From Cytophagia bacterium (GTDB taxonomy: Bacteria; Bacteroidota; Bacteroidia; Cytophagales; Cyclobacteriaceae), in the NCBI GenBank assembly GCA_013373005.1, contig JABXIP010000383.1, positions 1 to 12,924 of the forward strand: a DNA stretch of 12,924 nt. The letters run 5' to 3'. Within the stretch, counting starts at the first letter, position 1; every line of letters begins with the position of its first letter. This document shows, one piece after another, positions 1 to 6,191 of the stretch. The notes under the pieces were generated by a model. That model had not been told where the DNA came from and made no database searches. It saw nothing but the letters and a program-made list of their open reading frames with translations. A program made the translations under genes and the position numbers.

Positions 1-299
1 AGTTTGGCAATACGCCTGTTTCCATCATATTCGAGGTAATCGCTTTCAATGTCAATAGGATCTACCTGGTCGAGGATTCTAACATGTCCGAAGGCCCTTG
101 CCGAATTGGTTAGCATGTTCACAAAAGCTGAGTCGCAAAAAATAGTGGTATTGCCCTGAACCAGAATAACACTGTCTTTCATCTTCTGCTCATTGCCTAC
201 TTTTGACAGGGTACCCGCTGTTTTCAGAGTAACCCGGGTTTGTCCTAGAGCTGCTGAACAGGTTATTAACAATATGAAATAGAATGTGAGTCTTCTCAT
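1..299 (-). CDS. OstA-like / LptA-like LPS-transport protein, N-terminal part, cut by window edge
   Basis: The minus-strand frame is open from an ATG at 299-297 to the window edge, giving the first 99 residues without a stop. Residues 1-20 look like a signal peptide (basic MRR, hydrophobic core, ending A-L-G-Q). Cys14 follows Thr13, so this is a poor lipobox and SPI cleavage after Gln20 is more likely. The rest resembles the OstA-like N-terminal fold of LptA and LptD: a short beta-rich repeat with VQGNTTIFCDSAF (47-59), AFGHVRI (69-75) and DYLEYDGNRR (87-96). The Cys-Asp-Ser and D-Y-L-E-Y-D-G motifs are typical of Bacteroidota OstA-like proteins, which I infer act in periplasmic LPS transport to the outer membrane. 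The C-terminal part, and so any LptD-type barrel, lies outside the window. It is divergent from tilS. Confidence 0.8.
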   Translation of the reverse strand, partial: MRRLTFYFILLITCSAALGQTRVTLKTAGTLSKVGNEQKMKDSVILVQGNTTIFCDSAFVNMLTNSARAFGHVRILDQVDPIDIESDYLEYDGNRRIAK

Positions 300-315
300 T
301 TTTATGGAACGGCCG

Positions 316-323
316 CAAAATTA
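316..323 (-). promoter_or_regulatory. Bacteroidota -7 box for the OstA-like gene
   Basis: Read on the minus strand these bases are TAATTTTG, a full match to TAnnTTTG. The box ends 17 nt before the ATG at 299, which predicts a leader of roughly 11-13 nt. No convincing -33 TTG/TTTG was seen at the usual distance, so this is a one-element prediction. Confidence 0.45.
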
Positions 324-334
324 GCGATTTGTGC

Positions 335-342
335 TATTTTTG
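335..342 (+). promoter_or_regulatory. Bacteroidota -7 box for tilS
   Basis: TATTTTTG matches TAnnTTTG and lies only 4 nt before the tilS ATG. Transcription would start at or within a few bases of the start codon, giving a leaderless or near-leaderless mRNA. No clear -33 element was seen, so the real promoter could instead lie upstream inside the divergent gene. Confidence 0.4.
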
Positions 343-346
343 AGCC

Positions 347-1681
347 ATGCTCGATCGCTTTTTGGAGTTTATCAAAAAACATGCCCTAATTGAGGCCAAC
401 GAACGTTTTCTTCTGGCTGTCAGTGGGGGGGTAGACTCTATGGTGCTACTCGACCTGTTTTCTGAGACCTCTTACCCATTTGCTGTCGCACATTGCAATT
501 TTCAATTAAGAGGAAAAGAGTCTGATTGGGATGAAAAATTTGTCAAATCAACTTGTGAGGAGTTAAAGGTGACCTTTCACAAAAGAAGATTCGAAACTAA
601 AAAGTATGCTAAGGATCATGGTGTTTCAACTCAAATGGCAGCTAGAGACCTTAGATTCAAATGGTTTGAATCATTATGTAATGAATTCGGGTATGATAAG
701 ATTGTCTTGGCGCATCATCTAGATGATTCCATTGAAACCTTTTTTCTGAACCTAACGCGTGGAACTTCCTTACGAGGTTTACGAGGGATTCAGGTTGAGA
801 ATGACAAACTGATACGGCCGCTTTTGACCTTTTCCAAGGAAGAGATTCTCCATTATGCCAAAAATGAAGGGTTAAAATGGAGAGAGGACTCCAGCAATCA
901 GGAGACATATTATAAAAGGAATCTTATTCGGCATGAGTTGATCCCCGTGTTAGAGAAGTTGAATCCGGACTTTCAAAAGGTAATGTCTGAGAATTTAGAG
1001 AAGCTCAATTTGAGATTTCAGACCTCAGAGAAGTATTATCAGGAGCTTTATAAAGATGCAGTTACCATAACAGATAGTGGCTTCAAGATCGACAAATCGA
1101 AAATATTGGAAGGTTGCCAAAGCGGATATGACCTTTATGAATTGCTCAGAAGCTTCTATTTCAATTATACTACTGCGTTGGAGATTTATGAGGCCTTGGG
1201 TAATGCTTCGAGTGGCAAAGTGTTTTTCTCTCCTGACTATCAATTGCTTATTGATAGAGATTTCTTGATTGTTACCCTGCTCAAATCGGGGGAGAATGAA
1301 GCATTAAGTCTGCAGATCGACTTGAAGGATACCAAATCCAATATCGGATCTGAAACTTATCATTTAGCCGAATATCATCAGAATGACTGGACACTCATTA
1401 AGGATCCCTCAATAGGTGCTTTTGACTTCGATAAACTGCACTTTCCTCTTGTGGTTAGACCTTGGAAGGAAGGAGATAGTTTTCAACCTCTCGGTATGAA
1501 AGGAACGAAGCTTGTAAGTGATCTTTTGATTGATCTTAAGGTGCCGTTGGTTCATAAGCCGAAGGTGAACGTAATGATTTCCAATGGTGAGATTGTGTGG
1601 GTGATTGGGTTTAGAGTGTCGGAGAAATTCAAGGTGACTGACAAGACCGAAAAGGTATGGCAAGCCACTAGTCAAAATTAA
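347..1681 (+). CDS. tilS: tRNA(Ile)-lysidine synthetase TilS
   Basis: TilS uses ATP and lysine to convert C34 of the CAU-anticodon tRNA-Ile to lysidine, so that it reads AUA and is charged with Ile. The 444-residue length is normal for the large form. The ATP-pyrophosphatase P-loop SGGVDS is at 26-31, followed by HCNFQLRG (49-56), the AHHLDD-IETFFLNLTRG block (about 121-139), RPLLTFSKEEI, and the WREDSSN...YKRNLIRHELIP segment typical of TilS. The C-terminal TilS substrate-binding domain runs from about 366 (PLVVRPWKEGDSFQPLGMKG) to the end. The ATG at 347 puts the P-loop at the family's usual distance from the N-terminus. The P-loop glycines are encoded in a G7 run at 425-431. The gene is divergent from the OstA-like gene, and mdh downstream has its own promoter-like box. 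Confidence 0.96.
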   Translation: MLDRFLEFIKKHALIEANERFLLAVSGGVDSMVLLDLFSETSYPFAVAHCNFQLRGKESDWDEKFVKSTCEELKVTFHKRRFETKKYAKDHGVSTQMAARDLRFKWFESLCNEFGYDKIVLAHHLDDSIETFFLNLTRGTSLRGLRGIQVENDKLIRPLLTFSKEEILHYAKNEGLKWREDSSNQETYYKRNLIRHELIPVLEKLNPDFQKVMSENLEKLNLRFQTSEKYYQELYKDAVTITDSGFKIDKSKILEGCQSGYDLYELLRSFYFNYTTALEIYEALGNASSGKVFFSPDYQLLIDRDFLIVTLLKSGENEALSLQIDLKDTKSNIGSETYHLAEYHQNDWTLIKDPSIGAFDFDKLHFPLVVRPWKEGDSFQPLGMKGTKLVSDLLIDLKVPLVHKPKVNVMISNGEIVWVIGFRVSEKFKVTDKTEKVWQATSQN

Positions 1682-1725
1682 ATGCAAACATTCAAACCTT
1701 AATTTCATTTAGAATGTTGGCCTAT

Positions 1726-1733
1726 TAACTTTG
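1726..1733 (+). promoter_or_regulatory. Bacteroidota -7 box for mdh
   Basis: TAACTTTG is a full TAnnTTTG match, 28 nt upstream of the mdh ATG. It predicts a start near 1738 and an AT-rich leader of about 24 nt. TTTC at 1703-1706 sits at about the right distance for a degenerate -33 element. Confidence 0.5.
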
Positions 1734-1761
1734 CGACATTAATTAAAAATTAGATAAATCC

Positions 1762-2682
1762 ATGAAAGTAACTGTAGTAGGTGCCGGAGCAGTAGGTGCC
1801 AGTTGTGCCGAGTATATTGCTATTAAAGATTTTGCTTCTGAAGTTGTTTTGATTGATATCAAAGAAGGTTTTGCTGAAGGTAAAGCCATGGACTTGATGC
1901 AAACTGCTTCATTGAACAGTTTCGATACTAAGATTACCGGAACTACTAACGACTATTCAAAAACAGCCAACAGTGATGTGGCTGTAATTACCTCAGGTAT
2001 TCCTCGTAAACCAGGTATGACTCGTGAAGAGTTGATTAGTACTAACGCTGGTATTGTGAAGTCGGTAGCAGAGAACCTGATCAAGCATTCTCCAAACGTA
2101 ATCATCATTGTGGTTTCTAACCCAATGGACACCATGACTTACCTTACTCATAAGGCTACAGGTCTTCCTAAGAATAGAATCATCGGTATGGGTGGAGCAT
2201 TGGACTCAGCTCGTTTCAAATACAGATTGGCTGAAGCATTAGACGCTCCTATTTCTGATGTAGACGGAATGGTAATTGGTGGTCATAGTGATACTGGTAT
2301 GATTCCTCTCACTCGTTTGGCAACCAGAAACTCTGTTTTGGTTTCTCAATTCATCACTGAGGAAAGAATGGAAGAGGTAAAACAAGAAACTAAAGTTGGT
2401 GGTGCTACATTGACTAAACTTTTGGGTACTTCAGCATGGTATGCTCCTGGTGCAGCAGTTTCTGCAATGGTTCAGGCTATTGCGTTGGATTCAAAGAAAA
2501 TGTTCCCTTGCTCATGTATGTTGGAAGGAGAATATGGACTAAATGACATCTGTATTGGTGTTCCTGCCCTTATTGGAGCAAATGGTGTGGAGAGCATTGT
2601 AGAAATTGAGCTTTCAGACGCTGAGAAAGCTGAATTGACAAGCAGTGCAGATGCAGTTAACAAGACCAACGGATTGCTTTAA
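1762..2682 (+). CDS. mdh: Malate dehydrogenase, LDH-like type
   Basis: NAD-dependent interconversion of malate and oxaloacetate in the TCA cycle, cytoplasmic. The 306 residues fit the LDH-like MDH family. The Rossmann glycine motif is GAGAVG at 7-12, with Asp32 in place to bind the NAD ribose. Substrate-loop arginines fall at Arg82 and Arg88 (GIPRKPGMTREE), which is the MDH rather than LDH signature. Other expected residues are Asn120 (VSNPMD), Asp148 and Arg151 (ALDSARF), and catalytic His175 in GGHSDTGMIPLTR. The residue after the catalytic His is Ser176, where most relatives have Gly (HGD). The ATG at 1762 puts the beta-strand of the dinucleotide fold directly at the N-terminus. Its own promoter-like box and a strong terminator suggest it is monocistronic. 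Confidence 0.96.
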   Translation: MKVTVVGAGAVGASCAEYIAIKDFASEVVLIDIKEGFAEGKAMDLMQTASLNSFDTKITGTTNDYSKTANSDVAVITSGIPRKPGMTREELISTNAGIVKSVAENLIKHSPNVIIIVVSNPMDTMTYLTHKATGLPKNRIIGMGGALDSARFKYRLAEALDAPISDVDGMVIGGHSDTGMIPLTRLATRNSVLVSQFITEERMEEVKQETKVGGATLTKLLGTSAWYAPGAAVSAMVQAIALDSKKMFPCSCMLEGEYGLNDICIGVPALIGANGVESIVEIELSDAEKAELTSSADAVNKTNGLL

Positions 2683-2700
2683 TTCAAGAAGATATTTTTG

Positions 2701-2737
2701 AAAAAAGCCCCGACAGAAACTCTGTCGGGGCTTTTTT
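2701..2737. terminator. Bidirectional rho-independent terminator between mdh and the MORN-like gene
   Basis: AGCCCCGACAGA (2706-2717), loop AAC, and TCTGTCGGGGCT (2721-2732) form a perfect 12-bp stem. Flanking A5 (2701-2705) and T5 (2733-2737) extend it to 17 bp. The A tract on one side and the T tract on the other let it work for both convergent genes. It begins 18 nt after the mdh stop and ends 24 nt from the stop of the opposite gene. Confidence 0.93.
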
Positions 2738-2761
2738 TGTCTTTTTTTCTTAAAAGTCCTT

Positions 2762-3307
2762 TTAATGCTGGAACAATACTTTGCCTTTCTTGTCAACAAT
2801 TTTGAAGTGACTCTGAGATAAAATCGAAATTTCTTCACTCGTGCTAGTTTCATTGCCTTTCTTGTCAATGAAAATCAGGGTAGCTTCATCATAGTCTTTT
2901 AGCTTATGATTAGCCTTTGCAATTTTTACATCTGTCAAAAGCTCGCCTTTGCCATAAGCGTTGAGTCCGACATTGAATTGAAGCTTAATATCTCCATTTT
3001 CAAAGTATTCGGTAAACTGTCCAAAGAGTTTGTTGTAAGTGTAATTTCTCTCACTTCTGGTGTGCCCATCTTCATAATACTCAATGGCACCACCATGAAG
3101 TTTGCCTTGCAAAGCCGAGTAGGTGAATTTTAGAACATCATTTTCATAATAGTCTATAATTTCACCGGTAATAAGCTTGTCTTGGTGCTTGTAGATACCT
3201 TCCAAAAAGTGAACTTCTGAGATGAGTATTTTATCAGCAGCTCTATCTGCTGAAATAAAAAGTAAGATTAAACTAGGTAAACTGAGTTTTATGAGTACTC
3301 TCTTCAT
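2762..3307 (-). CDS. Secreted MORN-like repeat protein, unknown function
   Basis: A 181-residue protein with an N-terminal signal peptide (MKR, then a hydrophobic stretch to about residue 20) and no other membrane segment, so probably periplasmic or surface-exposed. The middle carries about three MORN-variant repeats of the YwqK/MORN_2 type: TGEIIDYYEND (47-57), GGAIEYYEDGH (72-82) and FGQFTEYFENGD (95-106). The aromatic Y-Y/F-E-(N/D)-G core recurs about every 24 residues. The last 70 residues are charged and beta-rich (LIFIDKKGNE, FKIVDKKGKVLF) and I do not recognise them. These repeats are common in Bacteroidota secreted proteins, and they are often mislabelled as antitoxin-like by name transfer. 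No toxin partner is present. Function is unknown. It converges on mdh with a shared terminator. Confidence 0.8.
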   Translation of the reverse strand: MKRVLIKLSLPSLILLFISADRAADKILISEVHFLEGIYKHQDKLITGEIIDYYENDVLKFTYSALQGKLHGGAIEYYEDGHTRSERNYTYNKLFGQFTEYFENGDIKLQFNVGLNAYGKGELLTDVKIAKANHKLKDYDEATLIFIDKKGNETSTSEEISILSQSHFKIVDKKGKVLFQH

Positions 3308-3587
3308 ACATTTGGTTTTGAAAAATCAGCAACAGTCGATGATAATTCAAGTCAGGTGTTTTGGTTATTCAACTATCAAGTTTCTTTAACAGAATTGCAA
3401 TATTGAATTTGCAATGTTTGTTGTTAAAGTTTCACTTGAAACAGTTTCGTTCAAAAATGAGGCCGAAACTTGAATCACCCAAGAAAAACTATCACAAATT
3501 GAACTTTGACTTAATAAATCGACCGCTTTTTAGTTTAAATGGTTGGAAAGCCCTCAGACTTTCTTTCAGTATAAACCCTAACAGACA
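3308..3587. other. Intergenic region between the divergent MORN-like and TTG-started genes
   Basis: This 280-bp AT-rich spacer separates two divergent genes and must hold both promoters. No full TAnnTTTG box was found on either strand. The closest is GAACTTTG at 3501-3508 on the plus strand (one mismatch), which would give a leader of about 75 nt for the downstream gene. The region holds nested inverted repeats (3384-3442) and a possible 44-codon ORF (3457-3591). No RNA gene was recognised. Confidence 0.6.
3384..3442. repeat. Nested inverted repeats, possible hairpin or operator
   Basis: The outer arms CTTTAACA (3384-3391) and TGTTAAAG (3422-3429) are perfect complements. Inside them ATTGCAA (3394-3400) pairs with TTGCAAT (3409-3415) around an 8-nt loop. 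Immediately downstream, GTTTCA-CT-TGAAAC (3429-3442) is a second interrupted palindrome. There is no T-tract, so this is not a simple terminator. It could be an operator for either divergent gene or a leader structure of the plus-strand gene. Confidence 0.45.
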
Positions 3588-3591
3588 TTGA
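3457..3591 (+). CDS. Possible 44-residue ORF overlapping the TTG start of the next gene
   Basis: An ATG at 3457 opens a 44-codon frame rich in Lys, Asn and Leu. It has no recognisable domain, signal peptide or membrane segment. Its TGA stop (3589-3591) overlaps the TTG start (3588-3590) of the following gene as TTGA. That geometry is typical of translational coupling and is the only reason to list it. It may be a chance ORF in an AT-rich spacer. Confidence 0.2.
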   Translation: MRPKLESPKKNYHKLNFDLINRPLFSLNGWKALRLSFSINPNRH

Positions 3592-6191
3592 AAGCTAGAA
3601 TATTCATTGTAATAATCTTTCTCCTCCTACTTCTAGGTGGATCTTATTGGTATTTCGAACTTAAACGTCAGAAGCCTCAAATAGAACACATCCTTCCCGA
3701 AACAAGCTTGTTCGTCATTCATGGGGAAGACCTAAACGCTACTTTAGGTGCGCTACAGGAATTTGATTGGTTTGCTACTGTAGAGTCTATTCCCTTTGTT
3801 AATACGCTTGTGAATTGGTCTTCGAAGGTCGACTCACTTCAGGCCACGGGAAGACTGCAGTCGAATGTTACGGAGTTACCTTTTTGGATATCCTTTCATT
3901 CTACAGGTAGTTCAGATATTACTCCTCTTTATATTATTGAAGCAAAGTCTTTTGATTGGAACTCTCAGAATATTGTTGCCCTACTAAAGACGCTAACAGG
4001 TCAGGAATTTACCACTAGCACTCAACTGTTCAATGGTTTCAATTTATTGAATGTTGAAGGGGGGGATGCTCGCTTAGATATGCTGATTCAAGGCGATTAC
4101 CTAATTATTTCTGAGGAGAATCTGTTGGTTGAAGATGTGGTTAGAGCTCTTGAAAACCAGCCAAGCAGACTAGTAGGTGATTTCTATCAAAGAGTGGTTA
4201 CCCAAGACTTACAACTGATATTGAACACTAAGCGAATTAATGAACTCCATCAGGTTTTCTTTAGTCAGGGTTTAGATGGAAACTCGGCCGTTGGAGATGT
4301 GGCCTATCTCGATATTAGTTTTAGCAACCAGGGTATCAGTGCTCAAGGAACCTCTCAGGGTGGACAATTACTGATGAGGGAGGATGCTAATATTTTCGGT
4401 AAAAACTTAATTCCAATAACCTCTACCACCTTTAGTTGGGAGCCTGTGAATATTGGTCTCGATAATTTTAAGGAGCTCTTAAGAGGGGAGATGTTAAAGA
4501 TTTCTTTGGATATGAATTTCTCAGATATCTCCGAGGTGTTACTGATCAACACAGCAGATACAGCGTATTTAATGAGAGAACTCACTCAACTTTCTGAGGC
4601 AAAGACGAGTGTTCAGGATTCAACGGTTTATAGTGAGTCTTACCTCAATACCAGTCTCGGTTACATTCAGCAGAATGATTTTGTGGAAAGGCTTACTTCT
4701 GGGGTGCAAAAGATGGGGGAACCTTATTATGCTGTTTTCCAGAATACTTTAATAATGAGTGACAACCTGGATGCCCTAAAAACCATAATGAATGAGTTCG
4801 ATAATGAGTCTACCTGGGGTAAATCTGTAGAACGAAGGAAAGTGCTTGACGATTTGGTTCAGGAAACTGACCTCACAGTTGTTAAGGATTTCGACTACGG
4901 ATCGGAATCGGTTTTGAAAGGGCTAAAGCCAAATTGGAGAGATTTCTTTAATGAAAACGACAACCTTAAAGGGCTTTTGAAGCGAATGCATTTTCAGCTC
5001 AATTCCAATAATAATGGGTACTTGGTAAGTTCTTCGCTGGCATTTAATAAGGCAAGGTCTACTTCCGTAAAATCTGACAATGTAACTGTTGCTCCGGAGC
5101 TTGTGGTGAAAGCCAATGTATTCGCAGATACTGCTCTTTCAACAAAGCCTTTTGTGGTTAGAAATCATGTGAACTCCAACCTTGAAGTGATTTTTCAGGA
5201 TCAGGCTACAAATCTATACTTGACTTCGAGGCAAGGTGAGATTTTATGGAAGAAGAATATTGGTGAAAAGATTAGGGGCTCAATTCATCAGGTAGATTAC
5301 TATAATAATAAAAAGCTTCAGTACTTGTTCTTTACCGATTCGCTGGTTCATTTAATTGACAGAAATGGAGAGATGGTTGAAGGCTTCCCAAAACAATACA
5401 GCACTCCAATGCCAATCGATGGTACTGCTGTTATTGACTATGATAATAGCAAGCGCTACAGGTACCTGACAAAAGGCAGAAGAGGAAATATCACGCTATT
5501 TGATAAGGAGGTAAATCCTTTAGAAGGATGGAATCCCAAGGAAATGGGTGCCGAACTTTTGGTCACCCCATTCCATACTCGTGTAAGAGGACGAGATGCC
5601 TTTGTTGTGGTAGAAAGGACTGGAGAAGTATCGCTTCTTAATAGAAGAGGAGAGTTTTACCCTGGCTTCCCTCAAACATTCGATCTGAGGTTTAAGGGAG
5701 ATGTGTCGCTTGTGAAAGGGCCTAATTTTGCAGGAACCAGTATTGCCCTGATTGGTCAGGAAGGCATGCTGTTGGAAATGAATCTGGAAGGGAAGATTCT
5801 TCAGGAGAAACAATTATTCAGACCAACGACTAGAAGTGTTTATTCAATGGTGAATGACGTTTTAGAGACCGGCTTTAGAATACTCAGAAACGATCAGAAT
5901 AAAATTGCATTCTACGATATGTTGGGTCAGGAAGTATTCGAAATATCCTTTGACAATTCAGGAAATCTTGATGCGGAGTACTATAATTTCAGGAACGGTA
6001 GAGAGATATATGTCCTTCGGGATAGGGAAAGAAATCAGCTTTATTTATTCAATAATAAAGGACAGCAAATTTGCCCGGTAATTCCTGCTTCCGAACGAAT
6101 TGGTATTCTCTATTATCAGAATTTATCAGAGTACGAAGTGTTTGTTAACTTCGCGAATCAATTGAATATTTATGCCATCGATGCGCAATAG
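3588..6191 (+). CDS. Membrane-anchored protein with DUF3352-like and beta-propeller-like regions, unknown function
   Basis: An 867-residue protein that I cannot assign a function. Residues 4-23 form a single hydrophobic anchor (IFIVIIFLLLLLGG), followed by Lys/Arg and a long extracytoplasmic part. The opening ILPETSLFVIHGEDLNATL (about 35-53) and the following alpha/beta region resemble DUF3352-type proteins, by inspection only. From about residue 503 to the end, repeated blocks pair a short hydrophobic strand with phrases like TSRQGEILWKKNIG, IDRNGEMVEGFPKQY and LNRRGEFYPGFPQTF. These suggest a PQQ/WD-like beta-propeller. The start is TTG at 3588: an in-frame TAA lies at 3579-3581, and the first in-frame ATG (4080, Met165) would remove the membrane anchor. 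A G7 run lies at 4059-4065. It overlaps the MscS gene by 20 nt and is probably co-transcribed with it. Confidence 0.85.
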   Translation: MKARIFIVIIFLLLLLGGSYWYFELKRQKPQIEHILPETSLFVIHGEDLNATLGALQEFDWFATVESIPFVNTLVNWSSKVDSLQATGRLQSNVTELPFWISFHSTGSSDITPLYIIEAKSFDWNSQNIVALLKTLTGQEFTTSTQLFNGFNLLNVEGGDARLDMLIQGDYLIISEENLLVEDVVRALENQPSRLVGDFYQRVVTQDLQLILNTKRINELHQVFFSQGLDGNSAVGDVAYLDISFSNQGISAQGTSQGGQLLMREDANIFGKNLIPITSTTFSWEPVNIGLDNFKELLRGEMLKISLDMNFSDISEVLLINTADTAYLMRELTQLSEAKTSVQDSTVYSESYLNTSLGYIQQNDFVERLTSGVQKMGEPYYAVFQNTLIMSDNLDALKTIMNEFDNESTWGKSVERRKVLDDLVQETDLTVVKDFDYGSESVLKGLKPNWRDFFNENDNLKGLLKRMHFQLNSNNNGYLVSSSLAFNKARSTSVKSDNVTVAPELVVKANVFADTALSTKPFVVRNHVNSNLEVIFQDQATNLYLTSRQGEILWKKNIGEKIRGSIHQVDYYNNKKLQYLFFTDSLVHLIDRNGEMVEGFPKQYSTPMPIDGTAVIDYDNSKRYRYLTKGRRGNITLFDKEVNPLEGWNPKEMGAELLVTPFHTRVRGRDAFVVVERTGEVSLLNRRGEFYPGFPQTFDLRFKGDVSLVKGPNFAGTSIALIGQEGMLLEMNLEGKILQEKQLFRPTTRSVYSMVNDVLETGFRILRNDQNKIAFYDMLGQEVFEISFDNSGNLDAEYYNFRNGREIYVLRDRERNQLYLFNNKGQQICPVIPASERIGILYYQNLSEYEVFVNFANQLNIYAIDAQ

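Noticed and set aside
2614..2868. Minus-strand 84-codon frame across the mdh end and the shared terminator
   Set aside because: It reads through the terminator hairpin, overlaps two confident genes and is Lys/Arg/Phe-rich in a way that reflects the A/T tracts.
2762..3307. MORN-like gene as an antitoxin (YwqK-type name)
   Set aside because: It has a signal peptide and no adjacent toxin-like gene. The antitoxin name for this repeat family looks like annotation carry-over.
3361..3456. Longer 76-codon form of the small ORF starting at TTG 3361
   Set aside because: The extension starts at a rare codon, runs through the nested hairpins and shows no recognisable protein. Only the ATG 3457 form is worth testing.
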